Shown: in pieces, positions 37,799 to 47,717 of the stretch | Layout of the letters: each line of letters begins with the position of its first letter | Numbering within the stretch: the first letter of the stretch is position 1 | Assembly: GCA_008711295.1 (NCBI GenBank) | Contig: VUYV01000401.1 | Location: 85,182 to 149,181, forward strand | Source: Anarhynchus alexandrinus | Taxonomy: Eukaryota > Chordata > Aves > Charadriiformes > Charadriidae | Direction of reading: 5' to 3' | Length of the DNA: 64,000 nt | Notes under the pieces: generated by a model | The model's database searches: none | What the model was told of the DNA's origin: nothing | Seen by the model: only the letters and a program-made list of their open reading frames with translations | Position numbers and translations under genes: made by a program

Positions 37799-40715
37799 TA
37801 AGAATGATTTCAAGCTGAGACCGGTTCAAGAACTGATTTCATTGGGCTGGCTAGAGAGTGACTCAGCACGTCTCAGAGAAGATTTCCCAGTGGAATATGA
37901 GGGTTCCACTGTAGGTCCTGTGTGTGTTGTATGCATGCAGCGGGGGCAGCTATTGGATAATGCTCTTTATTTATTGTGTCTTTAGCATTTTCAGTGCTGA
38001 AGGGGTTTAGGACCAGTCAAGTTCATTTCTGTGTTTGGCCAGCTGCTGGCAAACAAAATAGAGAAGTCTGCCCAAGTGTTTTGAGGTACTGACCTGAGTG
38101 CAAACTGTTGGAAATTGAGCTTACTCCTGTGCATTGTCAGGGTAATGATTACTTTTTGTAATTTTAAAAAAGCAATATATGCCATACACACACATACTCA
38201 TATTACAGATATATAGATTTAATTAGGAGTGTTCCATAAATTTTACCTGGGAAGGATGTTGCTATTAACTCCCTGAGCTCACTCATTTTTTTTTGCTGTT
38301 TGGGTTGACTTATCTTAATTTCATTTCCAAGTTTTCCTTCTGGTGAAGCATTTATTTATGTGTGCTTTTTCTCAGTCTCAGTCTGCTTTATAAATACTGT
38401 TCATTGTTTGAAAGTAAGGTCATACAGGTTTCCTCCCAATAGTACTACGAAGAGAGCTCTTTGATCATTGGAAAAGAAAAATATTTGCTTCTAATAACCA
38501 GCTGAGGACCACCCACATATTATATGGATTGATGATATTTTTAATGAACACATAGTAAATTTTAGATCTGTACAGTTAAATGTGCCTGCAAAGTCTTCTG
38601 TGCAGTTGTATTAAAAGGTCTTCATATAATCAATTCTTCCATCCCTTCTTTAAGGAACATCCAGCCCCAAACATTCTGAGACTAAAAATAAAACATGAGC
38701 AACATCTGCATTTTTATTCTTTATTAGATCAGGAAAGAAAATGAGGGGAAATAAAAGAAATGGGGAGAAGAGAACCAGACAGCAAAAACTCCTGTGAAAA
38801 ATTCCATCATCTCCACATATTTAATACCACTGGACTGACTTAGTATTTCTTGCTTCAGTGCTTTCAGCTCTGTGGTCTGCTTGCTAACATAAGCATCACT
38901 CCATTTATAATAGACATTGAACCCAATTGCCTGGTATGGATCTCAGACTGCACTTTTGTATAAACAAACATCACAACAAATGTGAGTCAGGGATAAGATA
39001 TTGGAAGAAAAAATGCAATGTAGTTTGCATTTCAATTTAAGATTAAATTTATACAGTACAAAAATGTATGAACAGGAAAACCCACCCTATTATAAACTAC
39101 CTACAGATAGGTAGGCTTATCTGGGATACTAGCTGTAAGAAACATAAGAGCTAGTTGTAAATTTTGTTTAAAAACCGCATATACTGATATAAACTGTATA
39201 GCTGATAACACAGTATTCCTTTGCATGGGACCTTTATAATTTATGATGAATGGGAGCTTTTGTCACTTTATTTGGGAAGAAACAATTCACATCAGTATTT
39301 TACATTCTTCTTCCATTATACACCACTTCTAGCAATACTGGGTGGTTCCAGGCATGGTATGGGCACTTCACAAACACACAAGAAAGAACGTACACATTTT
39401 TGTGGAAGAACCTCCTTTTAGGCTGATTAACATAACTTTGTCTATAGTTACGTAGTTTCCAAAGTAAATCCTGATTGACGACATAATAACAGCTTTCATA
39501 GCACTAGAATTTAAAAATCTTCAGGAAACAGATATTAAGTGGGTGGTGGATTTAACTACAACTGTAAAGATCTAACTATTAATCTGGTGCAAAGTGAAAG
39601 AGAATTCTGTAGGGATTAAAAGACATGTTATTCCAACTTTGTTCTTCTCTCTGTATTATTTTATTTTGGATGTGTCAGGTCTGCAGACCCATTTGCTGTT
39701 TCTCAATCTCTGGTTTAAACTGAGATGCTCCTGGAGGCAAAAAAATCAGCAAAGTCATAAAGATTTTTTCCTTTAAATCTTACAAGCACTTCCTTTTTTT
39801 TTCCTAAATGTTCTAAGACATTCACCTCCATATAGAATTTTCCTCTACCTCTTTCCTATTCCCATTCTTAAATTTTTCAAATCTTTCAAAAAGGCATATT
39901 TTTCAATTATTGCTTTTAAGGTAAGAAGTCTGGAAGTTGCTACTGTTAAAAAAATGTGTTCCCTAACCCTCTTTTTTTCACTTGCCAGCACCCACATTAT
40001 AGTCTTGAGTGCTTTATTCCAGTGATTTAAGTAATGCAGCTTCAGCCACTTCACCCTATTTAAAACTCTACCAGAAAACCCTACTAAGAATGGGTTTGTG
40101 ATTTTTCGTCTCAACTTTTTTCTCTTTGTTCATTTTCATCCTCTTCATGTTATATCAGTTAACTTTCATGTTCTTGCCAAATCTTTTCACTCCTCTAAGT
40201 GCTCTTAATACTACTCTTAAAATACTCTCTACCACCACTTTCAGTAGCCAGCTATACAATTGACATCTAGTTTTCAATGCTTCATTAAAGTAAAGCCTGT
40301 CAGTCCCACAAGACATCATTATTGTTATTTTTGACTCTGTCCTAATCTGTGTGCCTCATTGAGAGTCGTAAAGCTGCCTTTAGGAGTTGTCCGGCAATAT
40401 TGTGTTCTGAAGAAGGGATAACTTGTCTTGTGTTGGTGAGTAAATACTAAAACTGTTACTGCTCCAGTAGCTTGTACTTCAAAATTGTGTGTCTTCCACT
40501 TCTAGTATTGCTTCTTTTGGTATTATCAGAAGGCAGTTCTCTTTGTTTTCTTTATGTAACTTCATGTAGCCTTCTTATTCCCCATTCACTTATAACTCCT
40601 CTAGAACCTTCAACAACACCAGCTTTATGTGTTAAATGAGTTTTAACTGACATCTTAGCATTTCCCACAGAAGAATAGACTGGAATTGCAGCTAGTTACC
40701 ATGGAAAGGCTTAGA
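37799..40715. other. AT-rich DNA without recognised genes
   Basis: About 2.9 kb. No repeat termini or credible exon seen. Confidence 0.55.
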
Positions 40716-41141
40716 AGATGATATAGAGCCCCTACTTCTATTGAAGGGACACATAAGTGAGTGGAAGAAAGCAGAATTCTTCCTCACAGCGTGAGAGGTG
40801 GCATGACTCTTCTAGGGAACATACACATTTATTTCCTTCCCAAAGCAGTGAAATAATGCAGAAGATGGTGATGTGTTGTGCACCACCACATTTGTTTTTC
40901 CAGCTACCTGTCATGCTCAGGTGCAACAATAATTTCCTTTACACAGAGTAGATTATGACATCACACTGTAGACTAGAGAGTCATTTGGGAGTGTGGAAAG
41001 TTAACCCGTTATGTGTTGAAAATAGAACTGTTGATAGTAGTCTATTTTCAAAAACCATCCTGTTTTGTATCTACACAAAGAGAAAAGCTACTAAAATTAT
41101 CCAACAGCATCTTTTCTAGCTTCTATCTTCGTGTGATAAAG
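40716..41141. repeat. 426-bp direct repeat, left copy
   Basis: Identical to 41233-41658 at a constant offset of 517 except for one base (C versus A in the AAAAACCATCCTG region). It ends exactly at the N at 41142. It is more likely an assembly product of two haplotypes than a genomic tandem duplication; see findings. Confidence 0.95.
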
Positions 41142-41142
41142 N
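41142..41142. other. Assembly join (single N) between duplicate flank and CR1
   Basis: The left duplicate stops here and a CR1 fragment starts at the next base. Confidence 0.85.
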
Positions 41143-41222
41143 GCTGCTCTCCAGCCATTCCCCGCCCAACCTGTAATTGTGCTTGGGATTGCCCCGACCC
41201 AGATGTAAGACCTTGCACTTGG
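41143..41222 (-). mobile_element. CR1 fragment between the duplicated flanks
   Basis: About 80 bases of minus-strand CR1 ORF2 sequence, recognisable by CAACCTGTAATTGTGCTTGG and GATTGCCCCGACCCAGATGT. It matches the reverse complement of about 58392-58470 in the young copy. Its 3' part is missing because of the N. The right-hand junction with the flank carries a short repeated AGATGATATAGATGATATAG. Confidence 0.9.
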
Positions 41223-41232
41223 AAGATGATAT

Positions 41233-41658
41233 AGATGATATAGAGCCCCTACTTCTATTGAAGGGACACATAAGTGAGTGGAAGAAAGCAGAATTCTTCC
41301 TCACAGCGTGAGAGGTGGCATGACTCTTCTAGGGAACATACACATTTATTTCCTTCCCAAAGCAGTGAAATAATGCAGAAGATGGTGATGTGTTGTGCAC
41401 CACCACATTTGTTTTTCCAGCTACCTGTCATGCTCAGGTGCAACAATAATTTCCTTTACACAGAGTAGATTATGACATCACACTGTAGACTAGAGAGTCA
41501 TTTGGGAGTGTGGAAAGTTAACCCGTTATGTGTTGAAAATAGAACTGTTGATAGTAGTCTATTTTCAAAAAACATCCTGTTTTGTATCTACACAAAGAGA
41601 AAAGCTACTAAAATTATCCAACAGCATCTTTTCTAGCTTCTATCTTCGTGTGATAAAG
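41233..41658. repeat. 426-bp direct repeat, right copy
   Basis: Second copy of 40716-41141. Unlike the left copy it continues into normal unique sequence (CCTTATTTTTTCC). Confidence 0.95.
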
Positions 41659-42449
41659 CCTTATTTTTTCCAAGTAAGAATTTTATAGTAAAATATTCAG
41701 AAAATTTTCTACACAGTGGAGAAGTTGAACAATTCATGCCAGGTATGTATCAGAAACAGAAATCACACAGAAGTTTTTCGGTTTTACTTGGCACTGTTGT
41801 TATTTAATACAATAGTATATATCTCAGCTTCAAAGAATTGGATGCCAGTATGCTTTGTAATTACAGTGAAACATACCCACCTTGACATTAGCGTTTAAAA
41901 TAACTTCCACTCACCCTTTTCAAATTCAACTCATTTGAGGAATGATTTGAGCAGGTGGATTTGATTTTGTGGTTCATGTAGTAATGCAAGATAACATTCT
42001 GAAGCTGTGGGTATTCATTATCACAGACTTTTCTGCACAACGGTGCAATATAAGAAACAATATAATGGGTTCAGAATAGCCTGTTCTTTCCTCAGTTGAG
42101 GAACCTGACTGAGAATATATTTCCCACCTCACCCATTAGAATAAATTTTGAAAATATTTTTCTTTTTTTGTAGCTATTAGTGCCCACCACAGCTCAGTAC
42201 TGATTGGAAGGAAAAGCCATGATACGCATGAATTAGCCACTGCTTGAATAATGCACTGCTCTGCCTAGTCTCAAGGAAAATAAAAAGGGAATATGTGAAT
42301 TTGGAATTTGGTGGGTATCTTTTGATTGCTACTTAATATATACAGGGGAAGGTTTTGATAACATGTGTTCTTGCATTATTCCTGCCCTAACTGGATAGTT
42401 AATAAAGTGCATCATACCAACTGGAAGCACAGCAGCCTATACAATTTTA
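41659..42449. other. AT-rich spacer
   Basis: No repeat family or exon recognised. Confidence 0.5.
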
Positions 42450-42592
42450 TCATAGAATCAGAGAATGGTTTGGGTTGGAAGGGACCTTAAAGATCATCTA
42501 GTTCCAACCCCCCTGTCATGGGCACGGACACCTTCCACTAGACCAGGTTGCTCAACACCCCGTCCAACACTTCCAGGGATGGGGCATCCACA
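42450..42592 (-). mobile_element. CR1 3' end, about 140 bp
   Basis: TCATAGAATCAGAGAATGG, then GGTTTGGGTTGGAAGGGACC, CTAGACCAGGTTGCTCAAC and a truncation after GGGATGGGGCATCCACA. Moderately diverged, with one deletion between CAACACCCCGTCC and the next block. Confidence 0.93.
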
Positions 42593-44147
42593 TTTTTGTC
42601 TGGAAATGTTTTGAAGTGACTAGCAATTAATATTAGTAGTTAAACAAACAGTTATTTATTTGTACAACAGTTTAAGAGGGAGTCAAAAAACACTGTTTCA
42701 CCCTCCCTTATGTGAAACAAAATGTTTCTTATTCTCTACCAGTATGGCGAAAAACATCTGAATATTATTCTTCTGGCTCTTTGTGTTTTCAAGTTTATTT
42801 TAATTTAACATTAATGCATCTCTTTGTCACTCATTATAGGCAGTATTATAGTCATACCTATATGTGACCTGTGGGTATGAAGCTCAGTTGTTAGGAAAGG
42901 TATGTTGTAGGTAGCATAGAAGAATGTTCTTCAGCAAGGATGATTTGATTTGGAAATTCATGTAACTATGATAAAGAAAGTCAAGGGGTTTGGTTCCCAT
43001 ACAGTAGTGTGGGTAGCTACAAACAGAACTCTACACCAATATGATTCCTTGCACTGCAGAATAATTTACATTCGAGTAAGGAGTTAATACAATCTTACCT
43101 GAAGGCATTGGAAGGCCTTAAGACCGCCAGTGAAGCCTGCCAGTGAACAGCAGCACAACCTTTCCTCTTCCCAGTCTATGGTGCTTTTAAGTGTAGGTGT
43201 ATATTGATGCAGCAGTCTGAGAGAGCTGGAGGCTATGCATGTCTGACGCTGCTGTAAATACCTTCTTGGCAGTGTTCCTGGTGTTTATACAGGTCCTGTA
43301 TGCATCTAGGCTCAAGTGTCTCAAAAGGCTTGATTCTTAGACGCTACCTCAAGTGGTTTTATGATAATAAAGCAACACAGAGCAACCAGTCAGCTGTGTT
43401 AAAGGGATAGTTGAGGAATCCTTCCTCTTTAACCCTGGGAAAACCCTTGGGTGGAGCTCTGCGCTATCTGAATTTATGTTCACTTAATATGAGTGGAGAT
43501 TGTCAGGGTTTAGACTGTATGGGATGTTGTGAATGACACTCTGTTAGCTCATTCGCTATTGGCACCTGCTGTCTGCAAGCAGTACAGCTTCATCCAATTT
43601 CGCATTTACAATCTGACCTAGGAATACAGTTTTATCCACTTAATGTGCATGAGGAGCATGCCCATAAGGCAGCACACAGTAGCTGATGTACAGCAAATTT
43701 CCACAATAGCTTGTTATATGTGAATGCCCCAGTAAGGATGCATCATGAGATGCAAGAAATATTAGCCTAGGAATGCTGTATTTTGTGGGCAGACCTAAGC
43801 AGCTCCTGTTCATGCTCCAAGTTAGAGAATCTCACCATCATCTTTGGCAGGAACTTGAGCTGGCCAGAACTGTGAGGTCAAATGTAACATGGCTTCTGCA
43901 CAGTACAATGCTATCTAATGCTCTGTGGCTTCCCCTGAAGCCCCCAGAACTTCCCACCATGAGTTTGAGAAACAAAGTGCAGAAGAAAATGTGACTCCAC
44001 CTCTTCTTCAACTTTATACATACTATGCCGTAAAACACAGATTGGGGGAAAAGCTGGTCAGTCATTTCTGATTAATAGCAGAATGCTTTGAACTATATTC
44101 CACTGGGTCGAAAAAAAAATGCACAGGTTATTTTTGCAGTAGGGTAA
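42593..44147. other. DNA without recognised genes
   Basis: About 1.55 kb. A 73-codon frame at 43773-43994 is open but has no motif and an overlapping frame on the other strand, so I treat it as chance. Confidence 0.5.
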
Positions 44148-44685
44148 TGTTATGGTTTGAGAGTCCCATAACAATTTGTTGTCATTTAGACAATCATGCT
44201 ATCACCCGATGACCCCTCCCCACCTGGGAAAGGGAATCGGGAAGAACAAGGAAACCCGGGAGCGGAGCNATATCAGTAGGAAGCTGTGCACTCCCAGCAG
44301 TGGACAGCAAATGTCGGACACTGCGAGCACTACGGCTTCAGGAGGAAGGGAAGGCCTCAGGGGTCCGGCACCAGGGCACGAAGTTCTCAGGATGGCAGCC
44401 ATCAAGGGAGAGAGAGAACTTCGCAGCAAACTTTCTAATTTATAGTGAATGTGACGTTGATGGTATGAAATAATCCTGTTGGCCAGTGTGGGTCAAGTGC
44501 CCGGGTCTCGCTCCTCCTCATCTCTGCACCTGGAAAGCTCGAAAACACTGAGACCTTGAGACCCACACACCATAGCTGACTGTAAAGTAAATATTTTCAC
44601 AAATTCAGACACTAGAGTCTTCTAAAAGTGCAGTTTTCCCAAGTATTAGAAGAGAAATTAGTCCTGTGTCGCTCAAACCAGGACA
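44148..44685 (-). mobile_element. Solo LTR of a bird endogenous retrovirus
   Basis: On the minus strand the LTR starts TGTCCTGGTTTGAG and ends CTCAAACCATAACA, so it has the TG...CA ends and a short terminal inverted repeat. It is the same family as the 62979-63613 LTR, with similar sequence along its length. It is flanked on both sides by GGTAA and no internal retroviral sequence adjoins it, so it is a recombination-derived solo LTR. The N at 44269 hides part of it: the other copy has 118 bases where this one has eight. This copy carries about 13 extra bases near 44493-44506 (CAAGTGCCCGGGTC). Open frames inside it are not genes. Confidence 0.93.
44269..44269. other. Assembly join (single N) inside the solo LTR
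   Basis: Around 110 bp present in the sister LTR (63094-63211) are absent here across one N. Confidence 0.8.
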
Positions 44686-44690
44686 GGTAA

Positions 44691-46085
44691 CTATCTGGTC
44701 TAACTTTGAAGCTTTAAATTTGTCATTAATTTAGTCATGCATGTGGACTGTGATTCTGACAGACATTCTCTGCTAAGAATTTCTGATGTGAGAAAAAATG
44801 TAATACTTACAGCTACTGCGATAGGGTATATTTTCTGAGTAACAGTGCCTTTCTGTGCTAAAGACCATTACAACTTGCAATGTGTCGCAGGCAACTTTTG
44901 GCAAACTTTGTATCATGTAGGGACATTCAGTCAGAAACAAAGGCAAGTGTTAGTAGCTGAACCCTCCCTACAACATCTGTATTTTCCTGATTCTTTTTTC
45001 CTACAGGGATATTAGCACATCTAAGTTCTTTCTGCTACATCTAAGGTAATCTTAATATGAAATGGGGGAGCCTGGCCTGTAACTCTTTCTTTTTCAGAAA
45101 TAGCTTCCACATTTCATCTCAAACTGTGAGAAATATTGCAAAGATATAGATGCATCTTAGTCTACAAATAAATTTTCATTGATAGAGAAGGTGACACCAA
45201 AGTGGTCAATAGATTGGCATCTACAAGTCATTTTTATATAAATAATTTAACAATAAAGTTTGTGTATAATAAATTTTCATGTAAAAGTGTTTATTCTCTT
45301 TTCCTCTTTTCTGGTGGTTCTGTAAACATGCTCTTCAAAGATATTTTTGTGACCTGAGCTTCAAATTATCTTCAACAAACACACTTTTTTTCAGCAAAAA
45401 CTTCCCTTCAATTGTATGATGCTATGCAAAGTTTTCAACAAGAATCATGCACTAGCTAGTTTAAAACTGGTTATGGCTTAGATAGAAAGGTTCATGGAAA
45501 GAATGAGTATGTGGAAGGCATGCATCTATCCATCAAAAGGCACCTGCAATGTTCTGTCTTGCAGTTAAGGACTTGACATAGTCTGCTCAAATCAACAGCT
45601 ATATTTTGTATTTATATTGTTTAGAAAAAGAGAGTGCAAAGGACAAATACTTGTGTAACTGTAAGCCATATTTTCAGATGTGGTCTACAAAATGTAAGCA
45701 AAAGTTATTTGTCCGTCTGAAACTAGATCTACCAAAGAAACTTTCAGTAGAAGAAAAAAACTATGAGACAATATTCCATAATATGGCACAGAATAAAATA
45801 ATTGTAAACCTGCCAAATTACTAACAGCAATGCTGTGGTGTTGTTACCTGTTTCTTTAATGAAAAAAAAATTAAACTTTTTCCCCTTTTTTTTTTCATTT
45901 GGTGACTTCTAAATGAATGTTGTGAATTCCCATGACCAGCTACTTTTAGCATAACATACTCCTGATGTTTTTTACCGGGATCCGTCACTGAATGTGAAAT
46001 AATACTAGTAAGTATTAGTTTATTTGTGCAGTTTGTCAGCATGTGGTTACACATTTGATATCATGATAAGGGTTCTCCTCCCCCA
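44691..46085. other. AT-rich DNA without recognised genes
   Basis: About 1.4 kb without CR1, LTR or exon signals. Confidence 0.55.
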
Positions 46086-46167
46086 TAGAATCATAGAAAC
46101 ATAGAATGGTTTAGGTTGGAACGGACCTTAAAGATCATCTAGTTCCAAACCTCCTGGCATGGGGGCA
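46086..46167 (-). mobile_element. CR1 3' end abutting an opposed CR1
   Basis: CATAGAATCATAGAAACATAG, GGTTTAGGTTGGAACGGACC and TTAAAGATCATCTAGTTCC are the usual 3' end. After about 80 bases, at CCTGGCATGGGGG, it changes directly into the plus-strand CR1 that follows. Confidence 0.92.
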
Positions 46168-46197
46168 TTGGAACATGGCTCTGTGGCTGGTGTCACT

Positions 46198-46323
46198 GCC
46201 ACAATTTTGAGGGTTTTGATAATGGGATGGCCTACACGGCACCAGACTTGCTTGATGGGATTCATCTTTCACAAAGGGGAAAGAGGGTCTTTGCTCATGA
46301 GGTAGCTCATTGAGTGAGCTTTA
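46198..46323 (+). pseudogene. CR1 ORF1 C-terminal fragment
   Basis: The frame reads DNGMAYTAPDLLDGIHLSQR then GKRVFAHEVAH, followed by a stop within the expected ALN end. It keeps the DGIHLS block with the catalytic Asp and His of the esterase, which the 17405 copy has partly lost. Only the last 40 or so residues are present. Confidence 0.75.
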
Positions 46324-46336
46324 AACGAGACTTGAT

Positions 46337-46359
46337 GGGGCGTGGAGGGGTGGGGTGGG
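46337..46359 (+). promoter_or_regulatory. Guanine-quadruplex motif in the CR1 inter-ORF spacer
   Basis: Four G runs (4, 4, 4 and 3 G) with loops of 6, 1 and 1 bases. It meets the usual G3+N1-7 pattern. Its position is just after the ORF1 stop. Any function is speculative. Confidence 0.5.
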
Positions 46360-46589
46360 TATTATCAGGCTTGTCCGCGACAAGCCAAGGGATGACACAC
46401 CAAGGTTAGAGGGATGGGGTACCGGTGAGGGCCCTCAGCCTGTTGCTCCGAGATGTGCTGCAAACATTGCCGCACACTCAAAGTCTTATGGAGATGAGCC
46501 AGGGGCTCCTGAGGAAATAGGAGTCAACAGGGAAACACAGATAAAACACCTTAAAGGAATGTCACCTGGAGAGCAGCACAAAGGAATTG

Positions 46590-47530
46590 CAGCCAGTAAG
46601 TCAGATACTGTCCTGCATGACATCTTGGTCTCTAAACTGGAGAGACACAGATTTGACCAATGGACCACTCGGTGGATAAGGAACTGGCTGGACAGTCATA
46701 CTCAAAGAGTTGTGGCCAACAGCTTGACGTCCAAGTGGAAACCAGTGATGAGTGGCATACTTCAGGGGTTGGTACTGGGGCCTGTACTGTTCAACATCTT
46801 TGTCGGAGACATGGACAATTGAGTGCAACTTCAGCAAGTTTGCTGATAACTCCAAGCTGTGTGGTGAGGTAGACACGCTGGAGGGGAGGGATGACATCCA
46901 GAGGGACCTAGACAGGCTTGAGAGGTGGCCCTATGTCAACTTCATGAAGCTCAACCAGGCCAAGTGCAAGGTCCTACATCTGGGTGGGGGCAATCTCAAG
47001 CACAAACACAGGCTAGGTAGAGAATGGATTGAGAGCAGTGCTGAGGAGAAGGACCTTGGGGTGTTGGTTGTTGAGAAACTCAACACGAGCCAGCAGTGTG
47101 CGCTGGTATCCCAGAAAGCCAGCCATACCCTGAGCTGCATCAAAAGAAGTGTGGCCAGCAGGTCAAGGGGGGTGATCCTGCATCTCTCTCCACCCTGATG
47201 AGACCCAGCTTGGAGTTCTGTGTCCAGCTCTGGAGCCCTCAGTATAAGAAGGACAGGGACCTGTTGGAGCAAGTCCAGAGGAGGGCCACGAAGATAGTCA
47301 GAGGGCTGGAGCATCTCTCCTAGGAGGACAGGCTGAGAGATTTGGGGTCATTCAGCCTGGAGAAGAGTATGCTCCTTAAAGCAGCCTTTCAGTACCTAAA
47401 ACAGGCCTACAAGGAAGCTGGAGAGAGACTTTTTACAAGGGCATGTAGTGATAGGATGAAGGGTAATGGTTTTAAACTGGAAAAGGGTAGATTTAGATTT
47501 GATATTAGGAAAAAAAATTCACTCTGTGGG
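46590..47530 (+). pseudogene. CR1 ORF2 reverse transcriptase, broken
   Basis: The translation gives [51 protein letters not shown] and NIFVGDMDN, then after a frameshift near 46820 [30 protein letters not shown] and AKCKVLHLGGGN. The catalytic box, FADD in active CR1, reads FADN here, and the SGxPQG box reads SGILQG. A further frame break occurs after [15 protein letters not shown] near 47195. A stop at 47322-47324 and another frame change follow before the C-terminal blocks. The endonuclease and the N-terminal fingers are deleted. Confidence 0.88.
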
Positions 47531-47717
47531 TGGTGAGGCACTGGAACAAATTGCCCAGAGAAGTTGTGGATGCCCCATCCCTGGAAGTGTTCAAGGCCAG
47601 GCTGGATGGGGCTTTGAGTACACTGGTCTAGTGGCAGGTGTCCCTGCCCATGGCAGGGGGGTTGGAACTCGATGATCTTTAAGGTCCCTTCCAACCTAAA
47701 CTATTCTATGATTCTGT

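Larger units (their letters stand above)
44143..44690. repeat. 5-bp target-site duplication GGTAA around solo LTR
   Basis: GGTAA lies directly before the LTR start (44143-44147) and directly after its end (44686-44690). Five-base duplications are typical of ERVL-class retroviral integration. Confidence 0.88.
46168..47717 (+). mobile_element. Long CR1 with ORF1 end, partial reverse transcriptase and intact 3' end
   Basis: A 1.55-kb CR1. In order: the end of ORF1 (APDLLDGIHLSQRGKRVFAH), a GC-rich inter-ORF spacer, a deletion removing the endonuclease and the N-terminal half of the reverse transcriptase (junction near 46590), the reverse transcriptase from [16 protein letters not shown] onward, the C-terminal region and the ATTCTATGATTCTG tail. 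Frameshifts and stops interrupt ORF2. The 3' half shares variants with the 20589 copy (GAAGTTGTGGATGCCCC). The start abuts the opposed CR1 at 46167. Dead element. Confidence 0.93.

Noticed and set aside
44176..44445. 89-codon frame, repeated at 63162-63386
   Set aside because: It recurs because it lies inside the two LTR copies. LTRs are non-coding and the frame is on the strand opposite to the retrovirus.
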